A stretch of 64,000 bases of DNA from Curvibacter cyanobacteriorum (GCF_028649475.1 NZ_JAQSIP010000001.1:62001-126000); one strand, 5' to 3'; shown: positions 17,907-26,506, counted from the first letter of the stretch. The notes: generated from the sequence alone by a model not told the origin. Made by a program: numbers and translations.

Positions 17907-18872
17907 ATGAGAGCCACTGTGAATAAAACCGGTTACTACACCCATCGTGACTGTTGGAAGCACGACATGGGACACGACCACCCCGAATGCCCCGCCCGGC
18001 TGGACGCCATCGAGGACCGCCTTTTGATGACCGGGGTCAGCGACGCCCTGGAGCGCCGTGAAGCCCCCACCGCCGCCCTGGCCGACATCGAACTGGCCCA
18101 CGACCGCATGCACATCGCGGCCCTGCGGGGGCTGACCGACCGACTGGTTGACGAGATCGCGGCGGGCGGCCCTGAGCACGCCCAGCTCGACCAGGACACC
18201 GCCATCAACGCCCACACCTGGCAAGCCGCCTTGCGCGCGGCGGGGGCCGCGCTGGCGGCCACCGATGCCGTGATGGCCGGCGAACTCGAGAACGCCTTTT
18301 GCGCCGTGCGCCCGCCAGGCCACCACGCCTGCCGTGACAAGGCCATGGGCTTTTGCTTTTTCAACAACGTGGCGGTGGCGGCGCGCTACGCGCTGGAGCG
18401 CTACCGCCTGAAGCGGGTGGCGGTGGTCGACTTCGACGTGCACCACGGCAATGGCACCGAGAACATCCTCAGCGGCGACCCTCGGGCCCTGATGGTGAGC
18501 TTTTTCCAGCACCCGTTCTACCCGTATTCGGGCGACCAGAGCCCGGCGGCCAACATGCTCAACGTGCCTGTGCCGGCCTACACCCGGGGCATGGAGCTGC
18601 GCGAGATCATCGAGATGATGTGGATGCCGCGGCTCGAGGCCTTCAAGCCCGAGATGATCTTTGTCAGTGCCGGCTTTGACGCCCACCGCGAGGACGACAT
18701 GGGCCAGATGGGCCTGACCGAGCAGGACTTTGCCTGGATCACCTACCGCATCAAGGACATCGCACGGCGCTTCTCGAACGGTCGCATCGTGTCCTGCCTC
18801 GAGGGTGGCTACAACCCGCAGGCGTTGGCGCGCAGCGTGGAAGCCCACCTGCGGGTGCTGGCCGACGTGTGA
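17907..18872 (+). CDS. Histone deacetylase-like amidohydrolase
   Basis: Zinc-dependent deacetylase-superfamily enzyme of 321 residues. The active site is complete: RPPGHH (His139, His140), DFDVHHGNG with zinc ligands Asp177 and His179, and GFDAH with Asp258; LEGGYN near the end is the usual C-terminal motif. Bacterial members act on acetylpolyamines, acetoin-related substrates or acetyl-lysine; nothing here picks one. ATG 17907 (MRATVNKTGYY) follows a purine-rich ACGAGAG, and only 31 bp separate it from the divergent moxR start. It ends 29 bp before an enoyl-CoA hydratase-like gene on the same strand. Confidence 0.93.
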   Translation: MRATVNKTGYYTHRDCWKHDMGHDHPECPARLDAIEDRLLMTGVSDALERREAPTAALADIELAHDRMHIAALRGLTDRLVDEIAAGGPEHAQLDQDTAINAHTWQAALRAAGAALAATDAVMAGELENAFCAVRPPGHHACRDKAMGFCFFNNVAVAARYALERYRLKRVAVVDFDVHHGNGTENILSGDPRALMVSFFQHPFYPYSGDQSPAANMLNVPVPAYTRGMELREIIEMMWMPRLEAFKPEMIFVSAGFDAHREDDMGQMGLTEQDFAWITYRIKDIARRFSNGRIVSCLEGGYNPQALARSVEAHLRVLADV

Positions 18873-18901
18873 TCGCCCGGGGCATGGTGTCAAATAGGGC
18901 C

Positions 18902-19711
18902 ATGGACCCCCGCCAAACCGACCCCTCCAACCTGCTGCGCGTGGACCGCGACGCGCGCGGGGTGCTGACCCTGACGCTGCAACAAGCCACGCGCTTCAAT
19001 GTGCTGAGTGCCGACATGCTGCAGGCGCTGCAGAGGGCGCTGGACCAGGCCGAGCAGGACCCGGGCCTGCGCGTCTTGGTCTTGGCCGCCGAAGGCCCGG
19101 CCTTTTGTGCAGGCCATGACCTCAAAGCCATGGCCCAGCCCGGGCTGACCCAGGCGGACCACCAGGCGCTGTTCGACCAGTGCACGCGGTTCATGAACCG
19201 TTTGCAGGCCTTGCCCGTGCCCGTCGTGGCCCGGGTGCAGGGCCTGGCCACGGCCGCGGGCTGCCAGTTGGTGGCCCAGTGTGACCTTGCGGTGGCCAGC
19301 ACCGAGGCGCGCTTTGCCACCAGCGGCATCCGCTATGGCCTGTTTTGCGCCACGCCGGCCGTGCCCCTGTCACGCAACCTGCCGGCCAAGAAGGCCCTGG
19401 AGATGCTGTTCACGGGCGATTTCATCGGCGCCGAGGAGGCCCTGGCCAGTGGCCTGGTGAACCGGGTGGCGGCACCCGAGGAACTTGATGCCGTGCTGGC
19501 GACTCTGCTCAACAGCCTGCTCGACAAGCCCCGCGCGGCTTTGGCCTGGGGCAAGGCCTTGTTCTACCGGCAGCGCGAGGCGGGCCAGGCGGCGGCCTAC
19601 CAGATGGCGACGCAGACCATGGCTGTCAACATGATGGACCCAGCGGCCCAAGAGGGGGCGCTGGCTTTTTTGGAAAAGCGGGCTCCGGTGTGGCCCCTCA
19701 GTGGAGAGTGA
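18902..19711 (+). CDS. Enoyl-CoA hydratase/isomerase family protein
   Basis: 269-residue crotonase-fold protein. The oxyanion-hole regions are visible as PAFCAGHDLKAM and QGLATAAGCQLVAQCDLAVAS. The second block ends in CDL where classic hydratases have GGCELA with a catalytic Glu, so the exact reaction (hydration, isomerisation, hydrolysis) cannot be stated; it resembles ECHDC3-type enoyl-CoA hydratase-related proteins. ATG 18902 (MDPRQTDPSNLLRVDRD) is used. It lies 29 bp after the deacetylase-like gene and 7 bp before the MscS gene, so the three are probably co-transcribed. Confidence 0.9.
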   Translation: MDPRQTDPSNLLRVDRDARGVLTLTLQQATRFNVLSADMLQALQRALDQAEQDPGLRVLVLAAEGPAFCAGHDLKAMAQPGLTQADHQALFDQCTRFMNRLQALPVPVVARVQGLATAAGCQLVAQCDLAVASTEARFATSGIRYGLFCATPAVPLSRNLPAKKALEMLFTGDFIGAEEALASGLVNRVAAPEELDAVLATLLNSLLDKPRAALAWGKALFYRQREAGQAAAYQMATQTMAVNMMDPAAQEGALAFLEKRAPVWPLSGE

Positions 19712-19718
19712 ACTGTTC

Positions 19719-21041
19719 ATGGAGTTTTTGGAGAATTTGCAGGCGGAGTTCCGCGACTCGGCCGCCTGGATTGAGCTGATCTGCGTGCTCGTCAGCCTGG
19801 CGGTGGCTTACGGCAGCACCGTGTGGGTCGGGCGCCGAGCGGGCGCCAAGCCCGAATCGGTCTGGTTTGGCCGCAGCACCTTCGATGGTTTGATGTTCCC
19901 GCTGCTGTCACTGGCGCTGGTGTACGCGGCCCGGGTCGTGGTGGGGCACCACCAGCCGGTGTTCATCCTCAAGGCCGCGATCCCGATCCTGGTGTCGCTG
20001 GCGGTGATCCGGTTCTTCGCACGCGTGCTGTCCGCGGCCTTTCCCAGTTCCGGGCCCATGCGCCTGCTCGAGCGCCTGGTGTCCTGGCTGGCCTGGGGGG
20101 TGGCGGTGCTGTGGATCACTGGCTTGCTGCCCTCGGTGTTGGCCGAGCTGGAAAGCATCCACCTCACCTTTGGCAAGACCACGGTGACGCTGCGCACCTT
20201 GATCGAGGGCGTGCTGTCTTCGGGTCTGGTGCTGGTGGTCGCCTTGTGGGTGTCGTCGACGCTGGAGCGCCAGGTACTGATGCCCTCGATCTCCGACCTG
20301 TCAATGCGGCGCGTGGCGGTCAACGCCATGCGCGCCGCCCTGCTGTTGCTGGGCCTGTTGTTTGGCCTGTCTGCGGTGGGGGTGGACCTGACCGCGCTGT
20401 CGGTCCTGGGCGGGGCCGTCGGGGTGGGGCTGGGCTTCGGTTTGCAAAAGCTCGCAGCCAATTACGTCAGCGGCTTTGTGATCTTGCTCGAGCGCTCGCT
20501 GCGCATCGGCGACAACGTGCGGGTGGACAACTTTGAAGGGCAGATCACCGACATCAAGACCCGCTACACCTTGCTCCGGGCCCCGAACGGCAAAGAATCC
20601 ATCGTGCCCAACGAGACCATGGTGGCGCAGCGGGTGGAGAACCTCTCCGCCTACGATCAGCGCTTCAACATGAGCACCAATGTGGTGGTGGCGTACCACA
20701 GCGATGTGCAGCTGGTGCAGCAGGTCATGCGCGACGCGGCCCTGGCCCAGGAGCGGGTGCTCAAGGACCCGGCGCCCATCGCCTACCTGCTCAACTTTGC
20801 TGCCGATGGGCTGGAGTTCAGCCTGCACTTCTGGATTGCCGACCCCTCCAAGGGGCAATTCAACATCCGCTCGGATGTGAACCTTGCGGTGCTGGCGGGG
20901 TTGCGCGCTGCGGGGGTGGAGTTGCCGTTCCCTCAGCGGGTTTTGCATGTGCAAGGGGGCGGCGCCGTGCTGCCGCCAGTCCCTGTTGCGCCGGCAGCAC
21001 CGGCCGCGGGGGCCCAGAAGCCAGCCAGCAGCCCGGCCTGA
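19719..21041 (+). CDS. MscS family mechanosensitive ion channel
   Basis: 440-residue inner-membrane channel. Four or five hydrophobic segments lie in the first 230 residues. The pore-lining helix and start of the beta domain are clear in LGGAVGVGLGFGLQKLAANYVSGFVILLE, followed by the MscS beta-domain pattern IGDNVRVDNFEGQITDIKTRYTLLR. A Pro/Ala-rich tail ends the protein. It would open on hypo-osmotic shock. ATG 19719 lies 7 bp after the enoyl-CoA hydratase stop with GTGGAGAG upstream. Confidence 0.93.
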   Translation: MEFLENLQAEFRDSAAWIELICVLVSLAVAYGSTVWVGRRAGAKPESVWFGRSTFDGLMFPLLSLALVYAARVVVGHHQPVFILKAAIPILVSLAVIRFFARVLSAAFPSSGPMRLLERLVSWLAWGVAVLWITGLLPSVLAELESIHLTFGKTTVTLRTLIEGVLSSGLVLVVALWVSSTLERQVLMPSISDLSMRRVAVNAMRAALLLLGLLFGLSAVGVDLTALSVLGGAVGVGLGFGLQKLAANYVSGFVILLERSLRIGDNVRVDNFEGQITDIKTRYTLLRAPNGKESIVPNETMVAQRVENLSAYDQRFNMSTNVVVAYHSDVQLVQQVMRDAALAQERVLKDPAPIAYLLNFAADGLEFSLHFWIADPSKGQFNIRSDVNLAVLAGLRAAGVELPFPQRVLHVQGGGAVLPPVPVAPAAPAAGAQKPASSPA

Positions 21042-21088
21042 GGGCGGTGCTCGGTGACGAGATTGAACGACAGATCGGGAGGTCCATC

Positions 21089-21409
21089 ATGGTGGGTGCA
21101 GGCATCAGATTGCGTCAGGAGCGTGAGCGCCTCGGGTTCAGCCAGAGTGACTTTGCCGCCTTGGTCCCGGTCACGCGCAAGACCATGTTCAACTGGGAAT
21201 CCGGCGCCGGGCAGGTGGCCTCGGACGCCCTCGCGGTGTGGGCCGGTTCGGGTCTGGACGTGCTCTATGTGGTCACCGGTCAGCGCGCCCTCAGTGCGGC
21301 GGGCCTGTCGGCGCGCCACCTGCGCCTGTTGAGTCTGTTCGACTCCACCGACGAACCCGGTCGAGCGGCCATCGAAGCCGCCGCGCAGCAAGCGCAAGCC
21401 CGCGCCTGA
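21089..21409 (+). CDS. Small XRE-type helix-turn-helix regulator
   Basis: 106 residues. Residues about 5-60 form a Cro/CI-type helix-turn-helix (GIRLRQERERLGFSQSDFAALV...KTMFNWESG), followed by a short helical tail rich in Ala. The ATG at 21089 has a good CGGGAGGT about seven bases upstream. It resembles small phage-type or housekeeping XRE regulators, but no phage genes surround it. Target genes are unknown; the nearest candidate palindromes are those before etfB, 170 to 300 bp downstream. Confidence 0.85.
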   Translation: MVGAGIRLRQERERLGFSQSDFAALVPVTRKTMFNWESGAGQVASDALAVWAGSGLDVLYVVTGQRALSAAGLSARHLRLLSLFDSTDEPGRAAIEAAAQQAQARA

Positions 21410-21486
21410 GCCGGCCCGGGTCCCTTTCTTCATCGTTTCCCGGCGCGCCATCGCGCCCGTCAGGGCCCTGCGGGGGAGGGCCCCGT

Positions 21487-21516
21487 GCCGTCGCGCCTGC
21501 GACGGCCGCAGGCGCG
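21487..21516 (+). terminator. Two mutually exclusive GC hairpins after the XRE gene
   Basis: Hairpin A pairs GCCGTCGC (21487-21494) with GCGACGGC (21499-21506). Hairpin B pairs CGCGCCTGCG (21492-21501) with CGCAGGCGCG (21507-21516). They share bases and cannot form together. There is no T-tract. They may end the XRE transcript or be chance structure in GC-rich DNA. Confidence 0.4.
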
Positions 21517-21548
21517 CCGAATGGCCTTCCAGATGGGTGGGTGATCTT

Positions 21549-21606
21549 TTGACGAACCGGCCCGAGCGTCCCTTATAATCAGAAAAAAGCACGGTCGTAC
21601 TTTTTT
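21549..21606 (+). promoter_or_regulatory. Upstream etfBA promoter with a TetR-like operator
   Basis: A perfect -10, TATAAT (21574-21579), lies 19 bp after TTGACG (21549-21554). Immediately downstream, at the expected transcription start, is a 24-bp dyad, AAAAAAGCACGG-TCGTACTTTTTT (21583-21606), with ten of twelve base pairs matching. The AGCACGnnCGTnCT core recalls TetR-family fatty-acid regulators of betaproteobacteria (FadP-like); that match is from memory. Confidence 0.65.
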
Positions 21607-21656
21607 GAATTCTAGGCTGGATCCAAGCCCCTGACACGAGCCCTTCGGAAGGGTTG

Positions 21657-21709
21657 TTGGCAGCGTGGCGCTGGGGCGCATAGAATCATTTGGTTTACGT
21701 GCACGTCAA
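21657..21709 (+). promoter_or_regulatory. Proximal etfBA promoter with a MerR-like operator
   Basis: TTGGCA (21657-21662), 18-bp spacer, TAGAAT (21681-21686). At about +1 lies TTTACGTGCACGTCAA (21694-21709), whose centre ACGTGCACGT is a perfect palindrome. The TTnACGTnnACGTnAA pattern recalls MerR-type LiuR sites of acyl-CoA catabolic genes; this is inference. The start codon of etfB is 30 bases downstream. Confidence 0.6.
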
Positions 21710-21738
21710 TTCAATTAACCAATTTTGGAGCCGCAGCA

Positions 21739-22488
21739 ATGAAGGTTTTGGTCCCCGTCAAACGTGTGGTGGACTACAACGTGAAGGTCCGGGTCAAGTC
21801 GGACAACACGGGTGTGGACATCGCCAACGTCAAGATGAGCATGAACCCCTTTGACGAGATCGCCGTCGAAGAAGCGGTGCGCCTGAAGGAAAAAGGCGTG
21901 GCCACCGAGGTGATCGCGGTGAGCTGCGGCGTGACCCAGTGCCAGGAGACCCTGCGCACGGCCATGGCCATCGGTGCCGACCGCGCCATCCTGGTCGAGA
22001 CCGACGCTGAACTGCAGCCCCTGGCCGTGGCCAAGCTCTTGAACGCCCTGGTGGCCAAGGAGCAACCGGGCCTGGTGATCCTGGGCAAGCAAGCCATTGA
22101 CGACGACGCCAACCAGACCGGCCAGATGCTGGCGGCCCTGGCCGACCTGCCCCAGGCCACCTTCGCCAGCAAGGTCGAAGTGGCCGGCGACAAGGTCAAC
22201 GTCACGCGTGAAATCGACGGCGGCCTGGAAACCCTGAGCCTGTCGATCCCGGCCGTCATCACCACCGACCTGCGCCTGAACGAGCCGCGCTACGTGACGC
22301 TGCCCAACATCATGAAGGCCAAGAAGAAGCCGCTGGAGACCGTCAAGCCCGAGGACCTGGGTGTGGACGTCAGCCCGCGACTGAAGACCCTCAAGGTCAG
22401 CGAGCCGCCGAAGCGCGGCGCTGGCATCAAGGTGCCCGACGTGGCCACCCTCGTGAACAAACTGAAAACTGAAGCCAAGGTGATCTGA
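21739..22488 (+). CDS. etfB: Electron transfer flavoprotein beta subunit
   Basis: 249-residue small subunit of the soluble flavoprotein that takes electrons from acyl-CoA and related dehydrogenases and passes them to ETF:quinone oxidoreductase. Typical features are [20 protein letters not shown], the AMP-binding region around [24 protein letters not shown] and the recognition-loop segment [23 protein letters not shown] 21739 has TTTTGGAG upstream. It sits 2 bp before etfA and under two promoters with palindromic sites. Confidence 0.96.
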   Translation: MKVLVPVKRVVDYNVKVRVKSDNTGVDIANVKMSMNPFDEIAVEEAVRLKEKGVATEVIAVSCGVTQCQETLRTAMAIGADRAILVETDAELQPLAVAKLLNALVAKEQPGLVILGKQAIDDDANQTGQMLAALADLPQATFASKVEVAGDKVNVTREIDGGLETLSLSIPAVITTDLRLNEPRYVTLPNIMKAKKKPLETVKPEDLGVDVSPRLKTLKVSEPPKRGAGIKVPDVATLVNKLKTEAKVI

Positions 22489-22490
22489 CC

Positions 22491-23423
22491 ATGACCGCAC
22501 TTGTTATTGCCGAACACGACAACCAAAGCATCAAGGGCGCGACCCTGAACACCGTCACCGCCGCGCTGCAAGCCGGTGGCGACGTGCACGTGCTGGTGGC
22601 CGGCCACAACGCCGCTGCTGCTGCGGCCCAAGCCGCGCAGATCGCAGGCGTCAGCAAGGTGATCCACGCCGACAGCGAAGCCCTGGGCCACGGCCTGGCC
22701 GAGAACGTGGCCGCCCAGGTGCTGGCGATTGCCGCCAACTACAGCCACATCCTGTTCCCGGCCACCGCCGGGGGCAAGAACGCCGCGCCGCGCGTGGCCG
22801 CCAAGCTGGACGTGGCGCAGGTCAGCGAAATCAGCAAGGTCATCAGCGCCGACACCTTCGAGCGCCCGATCTACGCAGGCAACGCGATCGCTACGGTGCA
22901 AAGCACGGACGCCACCAAGGTGATCACGGTGCGCGGCACGGGCTTTGACGCGGCAGCGGCCACCGGCGGCAGCGCGGCCATCGAGACCATCGCGGCCGCG
23001 GCCGACAGCGGCAAGAGCGCCTTCGTGGGCAGCGAGATCGCCAAGAGCGACCGCCCCGAACTGACGGCAGCCAAGATCATTGTGTCGGGCGGCCGGGCGC
23101 TGGGCAGCAGCGAGAAGTTCAACGAAGTGATGACGCCGCTGGCCGACAAGCTGGGCGCGGCCATCGGGGCCAGCCGTGCGGCGGTGGACGCGGGCTACGC
23201 GGCCAACGACCTGCAGGTGGGGCAGACGGGCAAGATCGTGGCGCCGAGCCTGTACATCGCCTGCGGCATCTCGGGGGCGATCCAGCACTTGGCGGGGATG
23301 AAGGACAGCAAGGTGATCGTGGCGATCAACAAGGACCCGGAAGCCCCGATCTTCAGCGTGGCCGACTACGGTCTGGAGGCGGACCTGTTCGTGGCGGTGC
23401 CGGAACTGGTGGCCGCGCTGTAA
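22491..23423 (+). CDS. etfA: Electron transfer flavoprotein alpha subunit
   Basis: 310-residue large subunit carrying FAD. The C-terminal FAD-binding domain is clear: [21 protein letters not shown], then the family signature [20 protein letters not shown] and [21 protein letters not shown]. The N-terminal domain contains the ALVIAEHDN opening typical of the group. It starts 2 bp after etfB and ends just before an intrinsic terminator, so etfBA can be expressed apart from the downstream dehydrogenase. Confidence 0.96.
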   Translation: MTALVIAEHDNQSIKGATLNTVTAALQAGGDVHVLVAGHNAAAAAAQAAQIAGVSKVIHADSEALGHGLAENVAAQVLAIAANYSHILFPATAGGKNAAPRVAAKLDVAQVSEISKVISADTFERPIYAGNAIATVQSTDATKVITVRGTGFDAAAATGGSAAIETIAAAADSGKSAFVGSEIAKSDRPELTAAKIIVSGGRALGSSEKFNEVMTPLADKLGAAIGASRAAVDAGYAANDLQVGQTGKIVAPSLYIACGISGAIQHLAGMKDSKVIVAINKDPEAPIFSVADYGLEADLFVAVPELVAAL

Positions 23424-23463
23424 AGCACGGGCGTGACCCGCTGAACAAAGTAGCAGGCACTTG

Positions 23464-23486
23464 GGCATCGTTCGCGATGCCTTTTT
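23464..23486 (+). terminator. Intrinsic terminator between etfA and the dehydrogenase
   Basis: GGCATCG-TTCG-CGATGCC forms a perfect 7-bp stem with a stable TTCG tetraloop, directly followed by TTTTT. It is 40 bases past the etfA stop and only 20 bases before the next start codon, so it probably limits read-through into the acyl-CoA dehydrogenase gene. Confidence 0.8.
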
Positions 23487-23505
23487 CATATCTGGAGACA
23501 TCAAC

Positions 23506-25296
23506 ATGAGTTACACGGCCCCCCTGAAGGACATGCTGTTCAACATCGAGCACCTGGCTGGCATCGACCAGGTGGCGAGCATCCCCGGTTTTGAGGACGC
23601 GGGTCTGGAGACCGCCCAGGCGGTGCTCGAGGAATGCGCCAAGCTCAACGAGGGCGTGATCGCGCCGCTGAACTGGGAAGGCGACAAGAACCCGTCAAGC
23701 TGGAAAGACGGCGTGGTCACCACCACCCCGGGTTTCAAGGAAGCCTTCAAGCAGTACGCCGAAGGCGGCTGGCAAGGCCTGCAGCACCCGGTGGACTTTG
23801 GCGGCCAGGGCCTGCCCAAGACCATCGGCGCGGCCTGCACCGAAATCCTCAACTCGGCCAACATGAGCTTTGCACTGTGCCCGCTGCTCACCGACGGCGC
23901 CATCGAGGCCCTGCTGACCGCGGGCAGCGACGAGCTCAAGGCCATCTACCTTGAAAAGCTGGTCTCGGGCCAATGGACCGGCACCATGAACCTGACCGAG
24001 CCGCAAGCGGGCTCCGACCTGGCCCTGGTGCGCACCCGCGCCGAGCCCCAGGCCGACGGCAGCTACAAGGTCTTTGGCACCAAGATCTTCATCACCTACG
24101 GTGAGCACGACATGGCCGAGAACATCGTGCACCTGGTGCTGGCCCGCGTGCAGGGCGCGCCCGAGGGCGTGAAGGGCATCAGCCTGTTCGTGGTGCCGAA
24201 GTTCCTGGTCAATGCCGATGGCAGCCTGGGTGCGCGCAACGACGTGCACTGCGTGAGCATCGAGCACAAGATGGGCATCAAGGCCAGCCCCACGGCGGTG
24301 CTGCAGTTCGGCGACCATGGCGGCGCCGTGGGCTACCTCGTGGGCCAGGAGAACCGGGGCCTGGAGTACATGTTCATCATGATGAACGCCGCCCGCTACG
24401 CCGTGGGCGTGCAAGGCATTGCGGTGGCCGAACGCGCCTATCAGAAGGCCGTGCAGTACGCCAAGGACCGCGTGCAAAGCCGCCCGGTGGACGGCAGCAT
24501 CAACGCCAGTGCGCCCATCATTCACCACCCCGACGTCAAGCGCATGCTGATGACGATGCGCGCCTACACCGAAGGCTGCCGTGCCATGGCCAGCGTGGCC
24601 GCGGCCGCCTATGACGCGGCCCACCACCACCCCGACGCCGACACGCGCAAGCAGAACGCTGCCTTCTATGAGTTCATGGTGCCCCTGGTCAAGGGCTACA
24701 GCACCGAGATGAGCCTCGAGGTGACGTCGCTGGGCGTGCAGGTGCACGGCGGCATGGGCTTCATCGAAGAAACCGGTGCCGCCCAGTACTACCGCGATGC
24801 CAAGATCCTGACCATCTACGAAGGCACCACCGCCATCCAGGCCAATGACCTGGTGGGTCGCAAGACCGCCCGCGACGGTGGTCAGACCGCCAAGGCCATC
24901 GCGGCCCAGGTCGAGCAGACCGAGGCCGCCTTGCGTGCCAGCGGCAGCGACACCGCGGTGGCGGTGGCCAAGCGCCTGCAGGCCGCTCGCCTGGCCTTCA
25001 TCGACGTGGTTGATTTCGTGGCGGGCAACACCAAGGCTTCGCCGAACGCGGTGTTTGCCGGTTCGGTGCCTTACCTGATGCTGGCGGGCAACCTGGTCGC
25101 GGGCTGGCAGCTGGGCCGTGCCTTGCTGGTGGCGCAGGACCAACTCGCGCAGGGCCAGGACGAGGCTTTCATGCGCAGCAAGATCGCCACCGCGCGCTTC
25201 TACGCCGACCACCTGCTGAGCAAGGCCCCGGGTCTGCGCGACAGCATCGTGGAAGGTGCGGACAGCGTCAACGCCCTGGCCGCAGAGGCTTTCTGA
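23506..25296 (+). CDS. Large acyl-CoA dehydrogenase (DmdC/FadE5-like)
   Basis: 596-residue FAD enzyme, longer than the usual 380 because of an N-terminal extension and an extra C-terminal domain, as in the 3-(methylthio)propanoyl-CoA dehydrogenase-like and long-chain FadE groups. Visible motifs are MNLTEPQAGSDLALVRTRA (flavin region), SPTAVLQFGD and the catalytic-region IYEGTTAIQANDLVGRKTA, where the Glu is the predicted base. The physiological acyl-CoA is unknown. ATG 23506 (MSYTAPLKDMLFN) has CTGGAGA upstream. Location after etfBA fits electron delivery to ETF, although a terminator separates them. Confidence 0.93.
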   Translation: MSYTAPLKDMLFNIEHLAGIDQVASIPGFEDAGLETAQAVLEECAKLNEGVIAPLNWEGDKNPSSWKDGVVTTTPGFKEAFKQYAEGGWQGLQHPVDFGGQGLPKTIGAACTEILNSANMSFALCPLLTDGAIEALLTAGSDELKAIYLEKLVSGQWTGTMNLTEPQAGSDLALVRTRAEPQADGSYKVFGTKIFITYGEHDMAENIVHLVLARVQGAPEGVKGISLFVVPKFLVNADGSLGARNDVHCVSIEHKMGIKASPTAVLQFGDHGGAVGYLVGQENRGLEYMFIMMNAARYAVGVQGIAVAERAYQKAVQYAKDRVQSRPVDGSINASAPIIHHPDVKRMLMTMRAYTEGCRAMASVAAAAYDAAHHHPDADTRKQNAAFYEFMVPLVKGYSTEMSLEVTSLGVQVHGGMGFIEETGAAQYYRDAKILTIYEGTTAIQANDLVGRKTARDGGQTAKAIAAQVEQTEAALRASGSDTAVAVAKRLQAARLAFIDVVDFVAGNTKASPNAVFAGSVPYLMLAGNLVAGWQLGRALLVAQDQLAQGQDEAFMRSKIATARFYADHLLSKAPGLRDSIVEGADSVNALAAEAF

Positions 25297-25384
25297 CCGG
25301 GCGCTCCGAGCGCTGTCCCGGGATGGACAGGGCTCGGGGCGGCATCTGAACAAAAATCAACCTCAAACCCATCGAGGAGACACC

Positions 25385-26338
25385 ATGTCGAAATTGCCCC
25401 CAGCGCTGGCCAACCGGTCCTTCCCGGTCATCGGCTCGCCGCTGTTCATCATCAGCAACCCCAAGCTCGTCATCGAGCAATGCAAGGCCGGCGTGATCGG
25501 CTCCATGCCGGCGCTCAACGCCCGCCCCGCCGCCCAGTTGGACGAGTGGCTGGCCGAGATCACCGAGACCCTGGCCGCCTACAACCAGGCCAACCCCGAC
25601 AACCCTGCCGCGCCCTTTGCCATCAACCAGATCGTGCACAAGAGCAATGACCGCCTCGAGCACGACATTGAAATGGCCGTCAAGTACAAGGTGCCGGTGA
25701 TCATCACCTCGCTGGGCGCCCGCACCGACGTCAACGACGCCATCCACAGCTACGGCGGTGTGGTGCTGCACGACATCATCAACAACGCCTTCGCCCACAA
25801 GGCCATCGAAAAGGGCGCTGACGGCCTGATCGCGGTGGCCGCAGGGGCTGGTGGCCATGCGGGCACCAAGAGCCCGTTTGCGCTGATCCAGGAGATCCGC
25901 CAATGGTTCGACGGCCCGCTGGCGCTGTCGGGTTCGATCGCCTCGGGCGGTGCCATCCTGGCGGCCCAGGCCATGGGCGCCGACTTCGCCTACATGGGCT
26001 CGGCCTTCATCGCGACCGAAGAAGCCCGCGCGGCCGATGCCTACAAGCAGGCCATCGTCGAATGCAACTCGGACGACATCGTCTACAGCAACCTGTTCAC
26101 CGGCGTGCACGGCAACTACCTCAAGCCCAGCATCCGTGCTGCGGGCCTGGACCCGGACAACCTGCCCGAAAGCGACCCCAGCAAGATGAACTTCGGCGGT
26201 GACGCCAAGAAGGCCTGGAAGGACATCTGGGGCTGCGGCCAGGGCATTGGTGCCATCAACAAGGTGCAGACCACCGCCGAACTGGTGGCCCAGCTCAAGC
26301 GCGAATACGCCGAAGCCAAGGCCCGTCTGCTGGGCTGA
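25385..26338 (+). CDS. NAD(P)H-dependent flavin oxidoreductase (nitronate monooxygenase-like)
   Basis: 317-residue FMN TIM-barrel protein. The family signature GAGGHAGTKS (residues 154-163) includes His158, the proposed catalytic base, and SGSIASGGAILAAQAMGADFAYMGSAF forms the FMN phosphate-binding region. Members oxidise alkyl nitronates or act as quinone or flavin reductases; the enzyme here is not further assigned. ATG 25385 (MSKLPPALANRSF) has a GAGGAGAC upstream. It follows the acyl-CoA dehydrogenase by 88 bp and is probably co-expressed with it. Confidence 0.92.
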   Translation: MSKLPPALANRSFPVIGSPLFIISNPKLVIEQCKAGVIGSMPALNARPAAQLDEWLAEITETLAAYNQANPDNPAAPFAINQIVHKSNDRLEHDIEMAVKYKVPVIITSLGARTDVNDAIHSYGGVVLHDIINNAFAHKAIEKGADGLIAVAAGAGGHAGTKSPFALIQEIRQWFDGPLALSGSIASGGAILAAQAMGADFAYMGSAFIATEEARAADAYKQAIVECNSDDIVYSNLFTGVHGNYLKPSIRAAGLDPDNLPESDPSKMNFGGDAKKAWKDIWGCGQGIGAINKVQTTAELVAQLKREYAEAKARLLG

Positions 26339-26397
26339 TCAGCGGCTGTCCGACGGCGCACCCCTGCGCACCGGCCTCGCCGGATTGTGTTGACCTC

Positions 26398-26431
26398 AAC
26401 GCCCACCTGGCCCAGCGGCCGGGTGGGCGTT
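26398..26431 (+). terminator. Terminator-like hairpin after the flavin oxidoreductase gene
   Basis: AACGCCCACC pairs perfectly with GGTGGGCGTT across a 14-base loop. A weak T/G-rich tail follows. It is 60 bases past the stop codon and just before the LexA-controlled gene. Confidence 0.6.
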
Positions 26432-26481
26432 GTGCTGTGGGCCCGCCGGTGGGCGTTTGCGGCCCCTGGGGCTTTTCAGTA

Positions 26482-26501
26482 AACTGTATGAATATACAGT
26501 T
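26482..26501 (+). promoter_or_regulatory. LexA (SOS) box
   Basis: CTGTATGAATATACAG (26484-26499) matches the CTGT-N8-ACAG LexA consensus, with an AT-rich centre and symmetric AA/TT flanks. It lies only 5 bases before the start codon at 26507, so bound LexA would block transcription of the radical SAM gene. Confidence 0.88.
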
Positions 26502-26506
26502 TCGAG

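Larger units (their letters stand above)
21410..21738. other. 329-bp control region between the XRE gene and etfB
   Basis: No gene. It holds overlapping hairpins (21487-21516), an upstream promoter with a palindrome over its start (21549-21606), a small CCCTTCGGAAGGG hairpin (21641-21653) and a second promoter with a different palindrome (21657-21709). Such density points to regulated transcription of the electron-transfer flavoprotein genes. Confidence 0.7.

Noticed and set aside
17875-17917. Longer MoxR start that adds 14 residues
   Set aside because: It would overlap the divergent deacetylase-like gene start, and the added residues are not part of the MoxR domain.
21089-21409. Phage or toxin-antitoxin remnant suggested by the small XRE gene
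   Set aside because: No partner toxin gene, integrase or phage gene adjoins it, and base composition matches its neighbours.
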